64,000 bases of DNA from Croceivirga lutea (GTDB lineage: Bacteria; Bacteroidota; Bacteroidia; Flavobacteriales; Flavobacteriaceae): contig NZ_JACJUK010000003.1 of NCBI RefSeq assembly GCF_014235875.1, positions 248,001-312,000 of the forward strand. The letters are read 5' to 3'. Below the pieces are notes generated by a model, which was given only the letters and a program-made list of their open reading frames with translations, had not been told where the DNA came from and made no database searches. How positions within the stretch are numbered: position 1 is the stretch's first letter; each line of letters starts with the position of its first letter. Shown piece by piece: positions 1 through 8,847 of this stretch. The position numbers and the translations under genes are program-made.

Positions 1-3000
1 ATAATTACCAGTGAAGAATATATCAATTGCAAACGGAGCATTAGGGTCTAATTTATTTTTTACGATTATCTTAAAAACTTGAGGTTCATTAATAAAATAA
101 TAATCTTCGTCAGGTGCAGGTGTTATATAGACCAAATATTCCCTATCTACTCCATTTTCTCCATCATCAAGAGCAGTTAATTCTATAAAACCATCGGGGT
201 TATTACTATTTACTATGAGTGGCTGAGAGTTTACAATGAAGTCTGATGACAAATCCAAAGCAAATTCTTCATCTTCAATTATGAATTGAGGTTGGTATTC
301 AGTTCCTTCAATGGCATTAGAATCAGACTCAAAATTGATATTAAAAGTGTCTCCCTCTGTTATTTCTAAAGTTGGATAGTCTCCAATAATTATTGTATTT
401 TCAATACTTGGAGTTACTGTAAATACGGTACTTGAGGGTTCATTAATTGTAACTCTAATTCTTAAAAAACCGTCACCTGAGACATCTTCCCACTGATACC
501 CTACTGGTTGATCTAAAATGATATCGAGAACCTCGCCCGCATCATCACCATCATTGGCTACAATTACATAAGTTAAAGCTCCATCAGGATTTGCATTGGT
601 ATCTACCGTAACCTCAAATGAGGTTTCTGGCCCAGTATAATCTGCAGTTTGAGCAGTAGTATTACTCAAATCTAATGGTATGGTAAAAGAAGTTCCATCT
701 ATGCCATTTATAGCTTCTATTTGTATCTCTAAAGTCTGTCCTTCTAATATTTCATAATTATTTCCATTCGGTGTAGCTCCTATTACCGTTGTTCTCAAAA
801 GTATTGGTGCATTTAAAGCATCTGTCACCGTTACCACAAAAGTTTCTGGCGTTTGTATAGTATAATTTGCTGTATTCTCAGAAGCCACAGTTATGGTATA
901 GACTTGGTCACCAGTATCATTACCATCATCATTAGCAGTAAACTGAATACTTCCATCAGGGTTTACACCGTTATTAACTGTTATTGGTTGATTTAGACCC
1001 GAAATCGAAAAATCAGCGGTTGCATCAACGCCGTTTCTGGTTACCGTGATAATTGGATTATATACCGTTCCGTTTTGAGCAGTTGCATCTGCATTAAGGT
1101 TTAGATTAAAGGTTTGCCCCTCAGTTACGGTATAGTTTGGTAAACTACCTGCATTTGTTAGGTTAGCCGCAACAGTGTATGGTGTTGTTGGTTGGTCATT
1201 AATGGTAATGTCATAAACCGTAGTTCCGGTAAAAGAATAGTTTGAACCAACTGCTGTAAAAGTTAATTTTAAATTTTCTCCACCCAATTCTTCAATACCA
1301 TCATTCAGGATATCAATTTGCATAGTATTGTCTGGGTTTCCAGCCTTTACGGAATAGGTGTATTGTAGTGTTGGACTATTTTCCCTATTTGAAATATCTG
1401 CCTCAGTTGCCTCGCTACCAGAAAGAGAAAGTTGAACAATATATTCTTCACCTAAGGTTGCAATAGCGTCAGCTTCAAAATAAATTTCTAGTAGTCCGCC
1501 CTCAGTGATTTCGTAAGCTGTACAACAGGCTTCTGGGTCTATATCAACTACATCTCCACCAATAGAAGTTGTTACGGTAAATGGCTGATTACCACAATTT
1601 AAACTGTACGTAGTTGTTGGGTCTTTTGTCCAATTAGTATTGTTCTGAGCATCTGTTACATTGTCTACCTGAATACAAGATAAATTAGGATTGTTTTGTG
1701 CATTAAAAAAGGTAAAAACTCCAGGTGCTTCTTCTACAAAACTGTTAGAAATATTTAATTCAGAGATTTGGTTATCATTGATATAAAAGAGAAACAAGTT
1801 TGTTTGCTGAGATAAATCTATCTCGGTTAGATTATTTTCATCTAGCTCTAACACTTCTAGGTTACTATTTTGAGAAATATCAATTGTGGAGATTGAATTG
1901 TTAGTTAATAATAGATGAGTTAACAAAGGATTTTGAGTAACATCTATAGTTGAAAAATTATTAAATTCTAAGTCTAAAAATTCCAAAGTTGAATGAGGCC
2001 TAACATCAATTAAGGAAATAGAATTATATCCAATATCCAATAGTTCTAAGCTTAGGTTATTGGAAATATCCAATTCTGTCAGATTGTTTTCTCCCAAAGT
2101 CAAACTAATTAGATTGGTATTTTGACTTAAATCAATATCACCAATATTATTACCGTAAAGGCTTAACGTTGTTAACGAGGAAAGTGGAAGTACATCTATT
2201 TCCGAAATATTATTGTTGTTAAGAGACAAGGAATCTAAATTCACGTTTTGCGTTACGTCTAAAAAGCTCAGATTCTCCCAAATTTGTAAAGATGCTAATT
2301 GCGGGAATTCCGTAACTGAAAAACTATCTAACCCATTACCTGTTAACGTAATATTGGTCAGATTTGAAAATGACAAAAAAGAGACATCATTTAAATTAGG
2401 GTTATTCTGAAAAATTATCAAATTCAAATTTGGGTTAGGGCCAAGATATGGTGTGATGGATAGGGGTTGGTTTTGAATATCAATACCTTCTATATCATCT
2501 GTAAAATCCTGAATACCCGTTAACTCATTAATATTGTAGGAACCATCTGTAATATTAAAACCGTTAAATCTTCCTTGAAAATTTAAATTTGAAGTCAAAA
2601 CTCTTCCATCTGGCACTCCTGAATCCCAAGAGTTATCAATTAAAAATTGTTCAAATCCAACATCTGGTACCAAAGTAAAAGCAGCTTCTGCACATGTGGT
2701 GGTTGAGTAATTACCAATATTGTCTTCTTCCCAATTAGGATTGGTTTGCGCATTAGTTAAATTGCTCACCTGAATACAAGTTAAATTAGGATTATTAACA
2801 GCCCTAAACGTATTTATGTTGGTATCATTAGAAGAGATGTCAACATGAGTAATTAAACTATTATCGCCAAAACGTAGAAACTCTAAGTCTGCATTAGGAT
2901 GAAATTTTAAACTAGTTAATTCATTGTTCTGAATACCTACTATTTGCAACGCACTGTTTGTTGAAAAATCAGCAACGCGTATTAAATTATTGTCTAAACC

Positions 3001-3387
3001 CACATAAGTAAGTGCGGTTAATCCGGTAACATCTAACATTTCAACCGTACGGTCACTGGAGCTATTATGCCAGCATCTAATCTCTTGAAGATTGGTGTTT
3101 TTGGTAAAATCTAAAACAACAATGCTATTGTCAATGGCTTCAAAATACTCTAAATTAGTAAAAGCCTCAATACCGGTAATATCAGTGATTTTTGGGTTTT
3201 GATTAGACATTTCTAACCTGGTCACCGCCGCTGCTGATGAGGTCAAAATGCGTCCGTCTAAAACATCATCATAGCCTTGATTAATTAAAGCTTGCTCAAA
3301 TGCAGCGTCTGGAATAAAGGTATAGTTTTGACTATGCAATTTTAAGGTTGCAAAGAACACTAGACTTATAAATAATAGTTTTCTCAT
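1..3387 (-). CDS. Large secreted LRR / Calx-beta-like surface protein (C-terminus beyond window)
   Basis: The frame is open from an ATG at 3387 to the left edge (1129 codons, no stop), so the protein is partial. Residues 1-19 form a signal peptide ending in LHSQ. Residues ~20-590 carry leucine-rich-repeat-like units of the form 'NxNLxxLxLxxNxIxxID', in two blocks that each end in a similar Cys-containing module (PNLTCIQV near residue 199 and PNLSCIQV near residue 560). Residues ~595-1129 are repeated beta-sandwich units with 'YTVTEGQTFNL' and 'NPDGxIxxTAxDDGxD' signatures, as in Calx-beta-type domains. Flavobacterial proteins of this build are usually cell-surface proteins exported by the type IX system, but the C-terminal sorting domain would lie outside the window, so that is inference. 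The gene starts 10 bp after the DUF5723 gene and is probably co-transcribed with it. Confidence 0.85.
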   Translation of the reverse strand, partial: MRKLLFISLVFFATLKLHSQNYTFIPDAAFEQALINQGYDDVLDGRILTSSAAAVTRLEMSNQNPKITDITGIEAFTNLEYFEAIDNSIVVLDFTKNTNLQEIRCWHNSSSDRTVEMLDVTGLTALTYVGLDNNLIRVADFSTNSALQIVGIQNNELTSLKFHPNADLEFLRFGDNSLITHVDISSNDTNINTFRAVNNPNLTCIQVSNLTNAQTNPNWEEDNIGNYSTTTCAEAAFTLVPDVGFEQFLIDNSWDSGVPDGRVLTSNLNFQGRFNGFNITDGSYNINELTGIQDFTDDIEGIDIQNQPLSITPYLGPNPNLNLIIFQNNPNLNDVSFLSFSNLTNITLTGNGLDSFSVTEFPQLASLQIWENLSFLDVTQNVNLDSLSLNNNNISEIDVLPLSSLTTLSLYGNNIGDIDLSQNTNLISLTLGENNLTELDISNNLSLELLDIGYNSISLIDVRPHSTLEFLDLEFNNFSTIDVTQNPLLTHLLLTNNSISTIDISQNSNLEVLELDENNLTEIDLSQQTNLFLFYINDNQISELNISNSFVEEAPGVFTFFNAQNNPNLSCIQVDNVTDAQNNTNWTKDPTTTYSLNCGNQPFTVTTSIGGDVVDIDPEACCTAYEITEGGLLEIYFEADAIATLGEEYIVQLSLSGSEATEADISNRENSPTLQYTYSVKAGNPDNTMQIDILNDGIEELGGENLKLTFTAVGSNYSFTGTTVYDITINDQPTTPYTVAANLTNAGSLPNYTVTEGQTFNLNLNADATAQNGTVYNPIITVTRNGVDATADFSISGLNQPITVNNGVNPDGSIQFTANDDGNDTGDQVYTITVASENTANYTIQTPETFVVTVTDALNAPILLRTTVIGATPNGNNYEILEGQTLEIQIEAINGIDGTSFTIPLDLSNTTAQTADYTGPETSFEVTVDTNANPDGALTYVIVANDGDDAGEVLDIILDQPVGYQWEDVSGDGFLRIRVTINEPSSTVFTVTPSIENTIIIGDYPTLEITEGDTFNINFESDSNAIEGTEYQPQFIIEDEEFALDLSSDFIVNSQPLIVNSNNPDGFIELTALDDGENGVDREYLVYITPAPDEDYYFINEPQVFKIIVKNKLDPNAPFAIDIFFTGNY

Positions 3388-3397
3388 ACCAATATTT

Positions 3398-4855
3398 TTA
3401 AAGTTTGAATAGGGTTTGGTTAATCCCTATAAAGAGATAATTAAGCCCGCCTTCATTTACAAAATTGCTTACAGATAACCCCGCGGTTATAAATTTAAAA
3501 CGACCACCAATACCACCAGCAAATCCGCTGTCTACACCATAAGAAAGTGGTAAATAAAAACTCCAATTTGGGTTTTCCATTCGTGGGGTTACCGTTACCA
3601 TTTGGTTTCTCTGATTAGAAAAAGCATCGGTATTTTTTCGTATAGGGTGCATATAGTTTACATTAATGTAAATGTTCTGATTAGCGCTAAAAAGGTAATC
3701 TACATTTACGTTAACTGCAGTGGGTAAAGACACTTTCACTTCTCCGCGAGGTTGGCTTCTATTCACCTCTTCCCCTGTTTCTTCTCTTAACACTGCAATT
3801 AAGTTTTCATCCGGAAAATCTGAAGTTGCCAATGGTAATTGTGAAATTTGGTAGGTATCATTAACAATAGCTCCATCAGTATTAGGATTAGTTTCATAGG
3901 TAATACTGCCCAAATCAACTATTGCAGCCGCAACTTTGAGTTTGTATAAATTTACAGCAGCCTCACTCACTCCCCTGTCTAAACGGTTGGTAGTACTTGG
4001 CCTGTATTCCCATACCAAACCCGCATCACCACCTAGATTACCAGAAGTAGAGGTTGAATTAAAAAAACTATTAAATGGGCCAGCAAAAATATTATTTTCA
4101 TCAATTTGTGTGATGATATCAGCATTTGAATTAAAAGGATTCTCATAGGTATTTAAATACTTTAATGAGTCCGCAGAAATTGTTACTTGGTTAGGATTTT
4201 CTTGGGTTTTAGAAATAGAGAAATTGTCTCCTCTAATGTTTACCACACCTTGCCCTAGTAGTAATTTAGCAGTACCACCGATTTTAATCAGGTGTTTGTC
4301 AGAGTTTACCAACGTGTAAGAGATGTTTAAACCAACCTCACTCCAACTATGAGATGTATTTACAAAAGTATGTGGGTCGTTTTGAATGGGGCCGGTATTT
4401 TCAAAACCAGTTTTTGCATTTAATCCTTGCCAGAACTTACCACTAAAATTTGAATAATTTGTAAGCTGCCTTGCACGCAACAATAAGCCAAATGCCAATC
4501 TTTCTGTGGGTTTAAAAATTACCGAGGGGAGCAACCAATCTTGTTCAGTAAAGGCATTATGAAGGTTTTCATTACTAGTATTGTTTTCTTCAAATGATAT
4601 TGCATTGAAACCATTAGGACTTTTATTGTATTCTAAACTTAAAGCATCATTAACCCCAATAGCTGTAAAATTAAGACTAGAATACGATAAGCCATTAATA
4701 TGCCATTTACTCTTAGACTCGACTGAAAATGCTGGATTTGTAGCGATATTATAAATACCATTATAGTTATCAAAAGAAAGTCCTTGACTAGTTTGCCCAA
4801 AAGATGGGGAGACGACAAAAAGCCATAGGAGTAATATTGTTAATTTCGTTTTCAT
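3398..4855 (-). CDS. DUF5723-type outer-membrane protein
   Basis: A 485-residue protein with an N-terminal signal peptide (residues 1-20, ending SFGQ) followed by alternating hydrophobic/polar strands rich in Gly, Asn and aromatics, as in a beta-barrel. The segment 'GLSFDNYNGIYNIATNPA' shortly after the signal peptide, and the 'NVDYLF..NIYINVNYMHPI' and 'GGIGGRFKFITAGLSVSNF' stretches near the end, match what I know of DUF5723 family proteins, which resemble PorP/PorV-type barrels. It precedes the LRR/Calx-beta-like gene by 10 bp, so a role in presenting that surface protein is possible but only inferred from context. A near-palindrome lies upstream (4934-4949). Confidence 0.7.
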   Translation of the reverse strand: MKTKLTILLLWLFVVSPSFGQTSQGLSFDNYNGIYNIATNPAFSVESKSKWHINGLSYSSLNFTAIGVNDALSLEYNKSPNGFNAISFEENNTSNENLHNAFTEQDWLLPSVIFKPTERLAFGLLLRARQLTNYSNFSGKFWQGLNAKTGFENTGPIQNDPHTFVNTSHSWSEVGLNISYTLVNSDKHLIKIGGTAKLLLGQGVVNIRGDNFSISKTQENPNQVTISADSLKYLNTYENPFNSNADIITQIDENNIFAGPFNSFFNSTSTSGNLGGDAGLVWEYRPSTTNRLDRGVSEAAVNLYKLKVAAAIVDLGSITYETNPNTDGAIVNDTYQISQLPLATSDFPDENLIAVLREETGEEVNRSQPRGEVKVSLPTAVNVNVDYLFSANQNIYINVNYMHPIRKNTDAFSNQRNQMVTVTPRMENPNWSFYLPLSYGVDSGFAGGIGGRFKFITAGLSVSNFVNEGGLNYLFIGINQTLFKL

Positions 4856-4933
4856 AGAATGGTTGGTTTGCGCTTTAAAATATCCTATTTACCTGCTTTG
4901 TTCTAAATTATTGGTTTAAATAATTTTACGAAA

Positions 4934-4949
4934 TACCCTTTAGTAGGTA
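4934..4949. promoter_or_regulatory. Near-palindrome TACCC..GGTA upstream of the DUF5723 gene
   Basis: TACCCTTTAGTAGGTA lies 79 bp upstream of the DUF5723 start codon and just after the M48 protease gene. The sequence with its following TTTC matches 17 of 20 positions of the palindrome at 8776-8795. It could be an operator or a small hairpin; there is no poly-T run that would make it a clear terminator. Confidence 0.35.
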
Positions 4950-4959
4950 TTTCATTAAT

Positions 4960-6408
4960 TCACCGTATACTAACATTGGTTAGGGTTCGTGTTTGTTCCA
5001 TTTTACCTTCTTCTTGTAACACCCCTCTATTATTTCGTTCTTGAATAACCGTATTTATTTTACTGGGTAATAATTGTTGATTGAATTGTTGGTACTCCGA
5101 AAAAACAGTCTCACGAACAAACTCTTTATCTTTTTTAATAATGGGTTTCTCTTTTTTGAAATAGTGAATTTTTTCTTCTTCTATCATTCCTACAAGTAAA
5201 CCTGTAATTGTGCTGTAGTAATTTTTTGTAGTAATGGTAGCTCTAAACCAGGACTTATCTTTGGAACCCTTTTCAATAATAACCTCTGGCAATTCTAAAA
5301 CATAGCATTCTTGTTGATTAAACGGAACTCTCAAATAATTAAATTGAGCACGGTCTGGTTTTGAAGTTAATTTTAGGTGTTCAAAAAAGGCCATTAATCT
5401 TGGTTGTCTTGATGCTATAAATTGATGGTCTTCTACAGTTAGTATGTTTCCTGTTCCGTTGGGTGGTGCGCCCAACGACCAAGAGTTGCTATTTATGGGT
5501 CTTTTATAGAATAAGCTGTCTCCAGAAATACCGCTAGTTGTAACTACTCTAAACTTTTCGTCCTGATCCCCGTCTATAATGGTGTATTCACTTGGAGTCA
5601 AATCCATTTGTTGCATATAGGTATAACTACTGGTTTTGTAATTAGACAGCGTATGTTTTTCTTCGATTTGTACATCATATGCAATTCCTGAAACCGTATT
5701 TAACACCTTATAACCACCCAATTCTTTAGAATACCTATCTAAAATTAATTGTGGAGTAACATCACGTAAACGGGTGTCTTCGGTTAGCTGATTTGCCGAC
5801 TCTAATCTAAAACGAGACCATCCAATTTCCACGGCTTCTAAACGCTCAGCTTTTGGAGGATGCGTTCTAGTTCCTTTGATTGAAGCTTTGGCAAAACAAC
5901 TTTGAGCTTGTGAAAGCGAAGCGCCCATTTTTGCTAATTGAAATCCTAAAAACTTGTCAGCTTCTAACTCCCAATCTGGTCGGCTACCGCCACCTCTTAC
6001 TTCATGATCTAATTGAAAATGCGCAATTTCATGCGCTAAAACGCCAATAGCCGCCCAATTGGTAGTATTGCCAGATAATTGATTTAGCCATTCTTTATCA
6101 TAAACTATAAAATGTTCTTTTACACCCGCATCATTGGGAACCAACTGTGCCCTTGCATTTTTGATATTGGGACATTCGCTCATTTTAAATTGCAAATCGT
6201 ACAATCCCATTTGCTTTAAGATTCGGCTTACAATTTGAAAAGACCTTGAGCTTTCATCTACGTTATTAGACAAACAAGTTTCTTTGATTTGTTCTACAGT
6301 TTGAAAACCAAAAGCCTCAGCATCACTATCAAACCCAAAATAACCTTCTTGCCCAATGCTAAATTGGCTTAATACTAGAAATAGGCAAAAAGTATAATAC
6401 TTATTCAT
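4960..6408 (-). CDS. Exported M48-family zinc metalloprotease
   Basis: A 482-residue protein with a signal peptide (residues 1-20, ending SIGQ). The zinc motif HEIAH is at residues 126-130, and the downstream E-x-A-D signature (ELEAD, residues 147-151) supplies the third ligand, as in the M48 (Ste24/HtpX/LoiP-like) family. There is no multi-span membrane domain, so it resembles the soluble periplasmic BepA/LoiP-type members rather than HtpX. The C-terminal ~230 residues have no recognised domain and look beta-rich. Its start overlaps the stop of the upstream lipoprotein gene by 8 bp, which indicates translational coupling in a three-gene operon with a papain-like protease. Substrate unknown. 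Confidence 0.82.
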   Translation of the reverse strand: MNKYYTFCLFLVLSQFSIGQEGYFGFDSDAEAFGFQTVEQIKETCLSNNVDESSRSFQIVSRILKQMGLYDLQFKMSECPNIKNARAQLVPNDAGVKEHFIVYDKEWLNQLSGNTTNWAAIGVLAHEIAHFQLDHEVRGGGSRPDWELEADKFLGFQLAKMGASLSQAQSCFAKASIKGTRTHPPKAERLEAVEIGWSRFRLESANQLTEDTRLRDVTPQLILDRYSKELGGYKVLNTVSGIAYDVQIEEKHTLSNYKTSSYTYMQQMDLTPSEYTIIDGDQDEKFRVVTTSGISGDSLFYKRPINSNSWSLGAPPNGTGNILTVEDHQFIASRQPRLMAFFEHLKLTSKPDRAQFNYLRVPFNQQECYVLELPEVIIEKGSKDKSWFRATITTKNYYSTITGLLVGMIEEEKIHYFKKEKPIIKKDKEFVRETVFSEYQQFNQQLLPSKINTVIQERNNRGVLQEEGKMEQTRTLTNVSIR

Positions 6409-6889
6409 TAGATACGATTGTTTTTATAGCTTCAAAAAAATCAGAATTAGCGTTGGAAGTTACTACTCCCCTGGTGATGTCTCCAATCTTAATTTGCTCC
6501 ATACCTTCATAAAAGTTCAAAGTCAGAAAATAATCTGTTCCTTCTAATTTTAATCGATATGCATATTCAGAATAAGGGTCTACTACAAAGTTCTCATCTT
6601 TTGTAGCCTTAGTTAATTGCTGAATCAGAAGCTGAATTTCTTCAGGTGTTAAATTTCTTTTGAATTGTGCTTCTTTTATACCTTCATAATCAGAATTTAC
6701 CATATCATATAAACTTACGGTAGTAATAGCTGACAACTTTTCTATTTGCGAGGTATTCAATAAAGAAGTGGTTTGCGAAGCTTTAATTTCTAAATTATCG
6801 GCAACAGCTCCAGTTTTTGTCTTAGACATACAAGACAATGTGAGTATTGCAAAACTCACCACTAAGAAAGTAAGCCTGTAATTAGCCAT
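6401..6889 (-). CDS. Small lipoprotein of unknown function
   Basis: A 162-residue protein with an SpII signal: the hydrophobic stretch ends in 'LTLSC', predicting lipidation at Cys20. The mature part (~140 residues) is mixed alpha/beta; I do not recognise a family. The gene sits between two exported proteases, 3 bp after the papain-like gene and overlapping the M48 gene by 8 bp. A role as inhibitor, chaperone or membrane anchor for the proteases is possible from the arrangement only. Confidence 0.7.
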   Translation of the reverse strand: MANYRLTFLVVSFAILTLSCMSKTKTGAVADNLEIKASQTTSLLNTSQIEKLSAITTVSLYDMVNSDYEGIKEAQFKRNLTPEEIQLLIQQLTKATKDENFVVDPYSEYAYRLKLEGTDYFLTLNFYEGMEQIKIGDITRGVVTSNANSDFFEAIKTIVSNE

Positions 6890-6892
6890 GAC

Positions 6893-8344
6893 TTACGGAT
6901 TTTCTCTTCTAATATCTAAAACCAACATAGCTACTGAACCTTTTTCGAACTCGGCTGTAAAGCCCACTTTATCTTCTAAAAGCTTCATATCATTATTATT
7001 AATAAGCTTATCTCCTAATTGAGAATACACTTTATCTAGCAAAGAGCCAGAAGTACTCGAACTTATATTGCTCACAATATCATTTATAGGTAATTCTTCT
7101 AAAGAAAAGAGAACCACAGTATAATCAGAATCCACGCCATCATCATTTAAGCGATAAATACTTCCCTTAGAAGGTAATCTCACAAAAGAATCTTCTGAAC
7201 TTACGTAGGCGCTCAAGTTTTCTTGATGCGGAAATAACACATTAGCTCCTTTACCTACTTGATAGCCGAATACATATACATATGATGGTTTATTTACATT
7301 AGCATTCATAAAATAACGTTCCAACCCATACTTTTCTTTGGTTACATAATCGCCAATTCCAACGATTTCTTCATCAACTTCAACAGTTTGAAATTTTAGC
7401 GTATTTGGGTCAGCATTGTTTGCTAAGACTGCATCCATTGGACCTTTACCCCTTACGGTAATATCCAAAGAACCAGAAAGTTGATTTTTAGAGTTTACTT
7501 TTACGGGAAAAGGTATAATCTCATAAGCATAAGAAGTTCTTTCGGCAAAATCTTTATATCGTATCCAAGTAAAGCCATTATTTCCCCAGTCTGGGCCCCA
7601 ACTATTAACCACTTCAAAGGCACCACCAAACTTATCGTCATCAAAACTAACCACGCACATTGCATGACCGGCAGTACCAACTCCTTCTGTTGGCAGGTAT
7701 ACCTCTTCAGCACTTACAAAATCAGAATCTACTTTAAAACCAATTACAACTGGGTTATTACCAATAAGTGCCTTTTTTACTTGTTCGGTTTTTAAATCCA
7801 TTTCATCATCCTTATCAAAAAGCTTGGTATAGTCTTTAATCTTAAATTTTGGAGAATTCTCAAATAAACTTTCTGGCACTTCATCTGCGCACAGCACAGG
7901 AAAGTCATTAAAATAAGCCGCTCCAATAGTACTCATATGTTCTAGAGCTTTGCTTAAATAGGCACCTTTTAAACAGTCAAAATCACTAGTTACATTAGAA
8001 TTTAGGTAAGTAAATAATGGTGAGAAAGCCAAATTGGATATTTCGGTTTTATCAGACAATTGTTTTTGTCTTGCCTCGAGAATAGTTCTGGCATAATAGG
8101 CAGTGGCCCAACCCACACAAGTACCATATTCATCTTGTGATTTAATTTCTGGGGTAAAATCTCTCAAAGAGGCTGTAGAGATATCAGCTGTCACATCTTG
8201 AAAACCTAAGTCGGGAGATTTTAAGGGAGTTGCTTGGTATACTTCATCCGAATAGTCATCAATAATCAAACCCGTAGCTGGTATTTGAACTTGAGCAACT
8301 GAAAATAAGGGTAGAAGTAAAAATAGAATTGCTAACTTTTTCAT
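6893..8344 (-). CDS. Exported papain-like (C1) cysteine protease
   Basis: A 483-residue protein with a signal peptide (residues 1-18, ending SVAQ). The papain catalytic set is visible: Gln70 (oxyanion hole), Cys76 in 'SQDEYGTCVGW' with the usual Q-x5-C spacing, His227 in 'GTAGHAM', and Asn247 in 'VVNSWGPDWGNNGF'. The peptidase domain covers about residues 60-275; the remaining ~200 residues look beta-rich and resemble no family I can name. There is no long pro-region before the catalytic Gln, only ~45 residues. It is the first gene of an operon with a lipoprotein and an M48 protease, pointing to envelope or extracellular proteolysis. Confidence 0.85.
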   Translation of the reverse strand: MKKLAILFLLLPLFSVAQVQIPATGLIIDDYSDEVYQATPLKSPDLGFQDVTADISTASLRDFTPEIKSQDEYGTCVGWATAYYARTILEARQKQLSDKTEISNLAFSPLFTYLNSNVTSDFDCLKGAYLSKALEHMSTIGAAYFNDFPVLCADEVPESLFENSPKFKIKDYTKLFDKDDEMDLKTEQVKKALIGNNPVVIGFKVDSDFVSAEEVYLPTEGVGTAGHAMCVVSFDDDKFGGAFEVVNSWGPDWGNNGFTWIRYKDFAERTSYAYEIIPFPVKVNSKNQLSGSLDITVRGKGPMDAVLANNADPNTLKFQTVEVDEEIVGIGDYVTKEKYGLERYFMNANVNKPSYVYVFGYQVGKGANVLFPHQENLSAYVSSEDSFVRLPSKGSIYRLNDDGVDSDYTVVLFSLEELPINDIVSNISSSTSGSLLDKVYSQLGDKLINNNDMKLLEDKVGFTAEFEKGSVAMLVLDIRRENP

Positions 8345-8412
8345 TTTGTTGAGATTGGTTCGTTTTGAAATTAGACTTTTTGCTTTTCTTTAACAAATAA
8401 AATTGACAAGCG

Positions 8413-8682
8413 TTATAGAAACAACGAGTAAAGGACAACATCTCTAATGCTTTTAAAATTTCCTTTTCGGTAAATATTCTTACGATGGGTATCTACCGTA
8501 TTTTTAGAAATGTATAATTCAGCACTAATTTCATCACTGGTTAAACCATCGGCCATGTGCTTAATAATTTCAGTTTCGCGTCTTGTAAATACACCTTTTT
8601 TTATTTCAAATGTCTTTTTCATGTGGTACACTCGTTTACCAAGCTTTACCAAAGTGCTGTTATCTACGATTTCTAACTCCAT
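8413..8682 (-). CDS. Short LuxR-type HTH transcription regulator
   Basis: An 89-residue protein that is essentially a stand-alone LuxR/GerE helix-turn-helix: 'FTRRETEIIKHMADGLTSDEISAELYISKNTVDTHRKNIYRK' spans about residues 32-74, with the Glu of the first helix and the 'SKNTVDTHRKNI' recognition helix intact. There is no receiver or sensor domain, only ~30 upstream residues, so it could be a truncated relative or a naturally short regulator. It lies directly upstream of the papain/M48 protease operon, on the same strand. Its own upstream region contains a direct repeat (8741-8771) and a palindrome (8776-8791), plausible sites for autoregulation or control of dxs. Confidence 0.8.
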   Translation of the reverse strand: MELEIVDNSTLVKLGKRVYHMKKTFEIKKGVFTRRETEIIKHMADGLTSDEISAELYISKNTVDTHRKNIYRKGNFKSIRDVVLYSLFL

Positions 8683-8740
8683 ACTTCAAAATTTTTGGTT
8701 TCCTCTAAATTCCTTTAATAGCAATGGTTTACAAAATATT

Positions 8741-8771
8741 TGTCGTGAATGAAAATTCAAATGTCGTGAAT
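8741..8771. promoter_or_regulatory. Two direct copies of TGTCGTGAAT, 21 bp apart
   Basis: TGTCGTGAAT occurs at 8741-8750 and again, identically, at 8762-8771. The start-to-start distance of 21 bp equals two helical turns, which would place both on the same DNA face. They lie in the divergent spacer between the LuxR-type regulator and dxs. Binding of a regulator here is inferred. Confidence 0.45.
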
Positions 8772-8775
8772 AACA

Positions 8776-8791
8776 TACCCGTTAGAGGGTA
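8776..8791. promoter_or_regulatory. Palindrome TACCC-N6-GGGTA between the LuxR-type gene and dxs
   Basis: A perfect 5-bp inverted repeat around GTTAGA, 57 bp before the dxs start and followed by ATTTC. The run is not followed by a T-tract, so an operator is likelier than a terminator. A 17/20 match is found at 4934-4953. Confidence 0.45.
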
Positions 8792-8847
8792 TTTCTTACA
8801 ACTACTAATTATCTATTTTGCTTTAGGTTATTCCATATTTTTGAGAA

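Noticed and set aside
2213-2410. 65-codon plus-strand ORF inside the LRR/Calx-beta-like gene
   Set aside because: It is antisense to the clear LRR frame, starts with no upstream signal and encodes low-complexity sequence, so it is a shadow.
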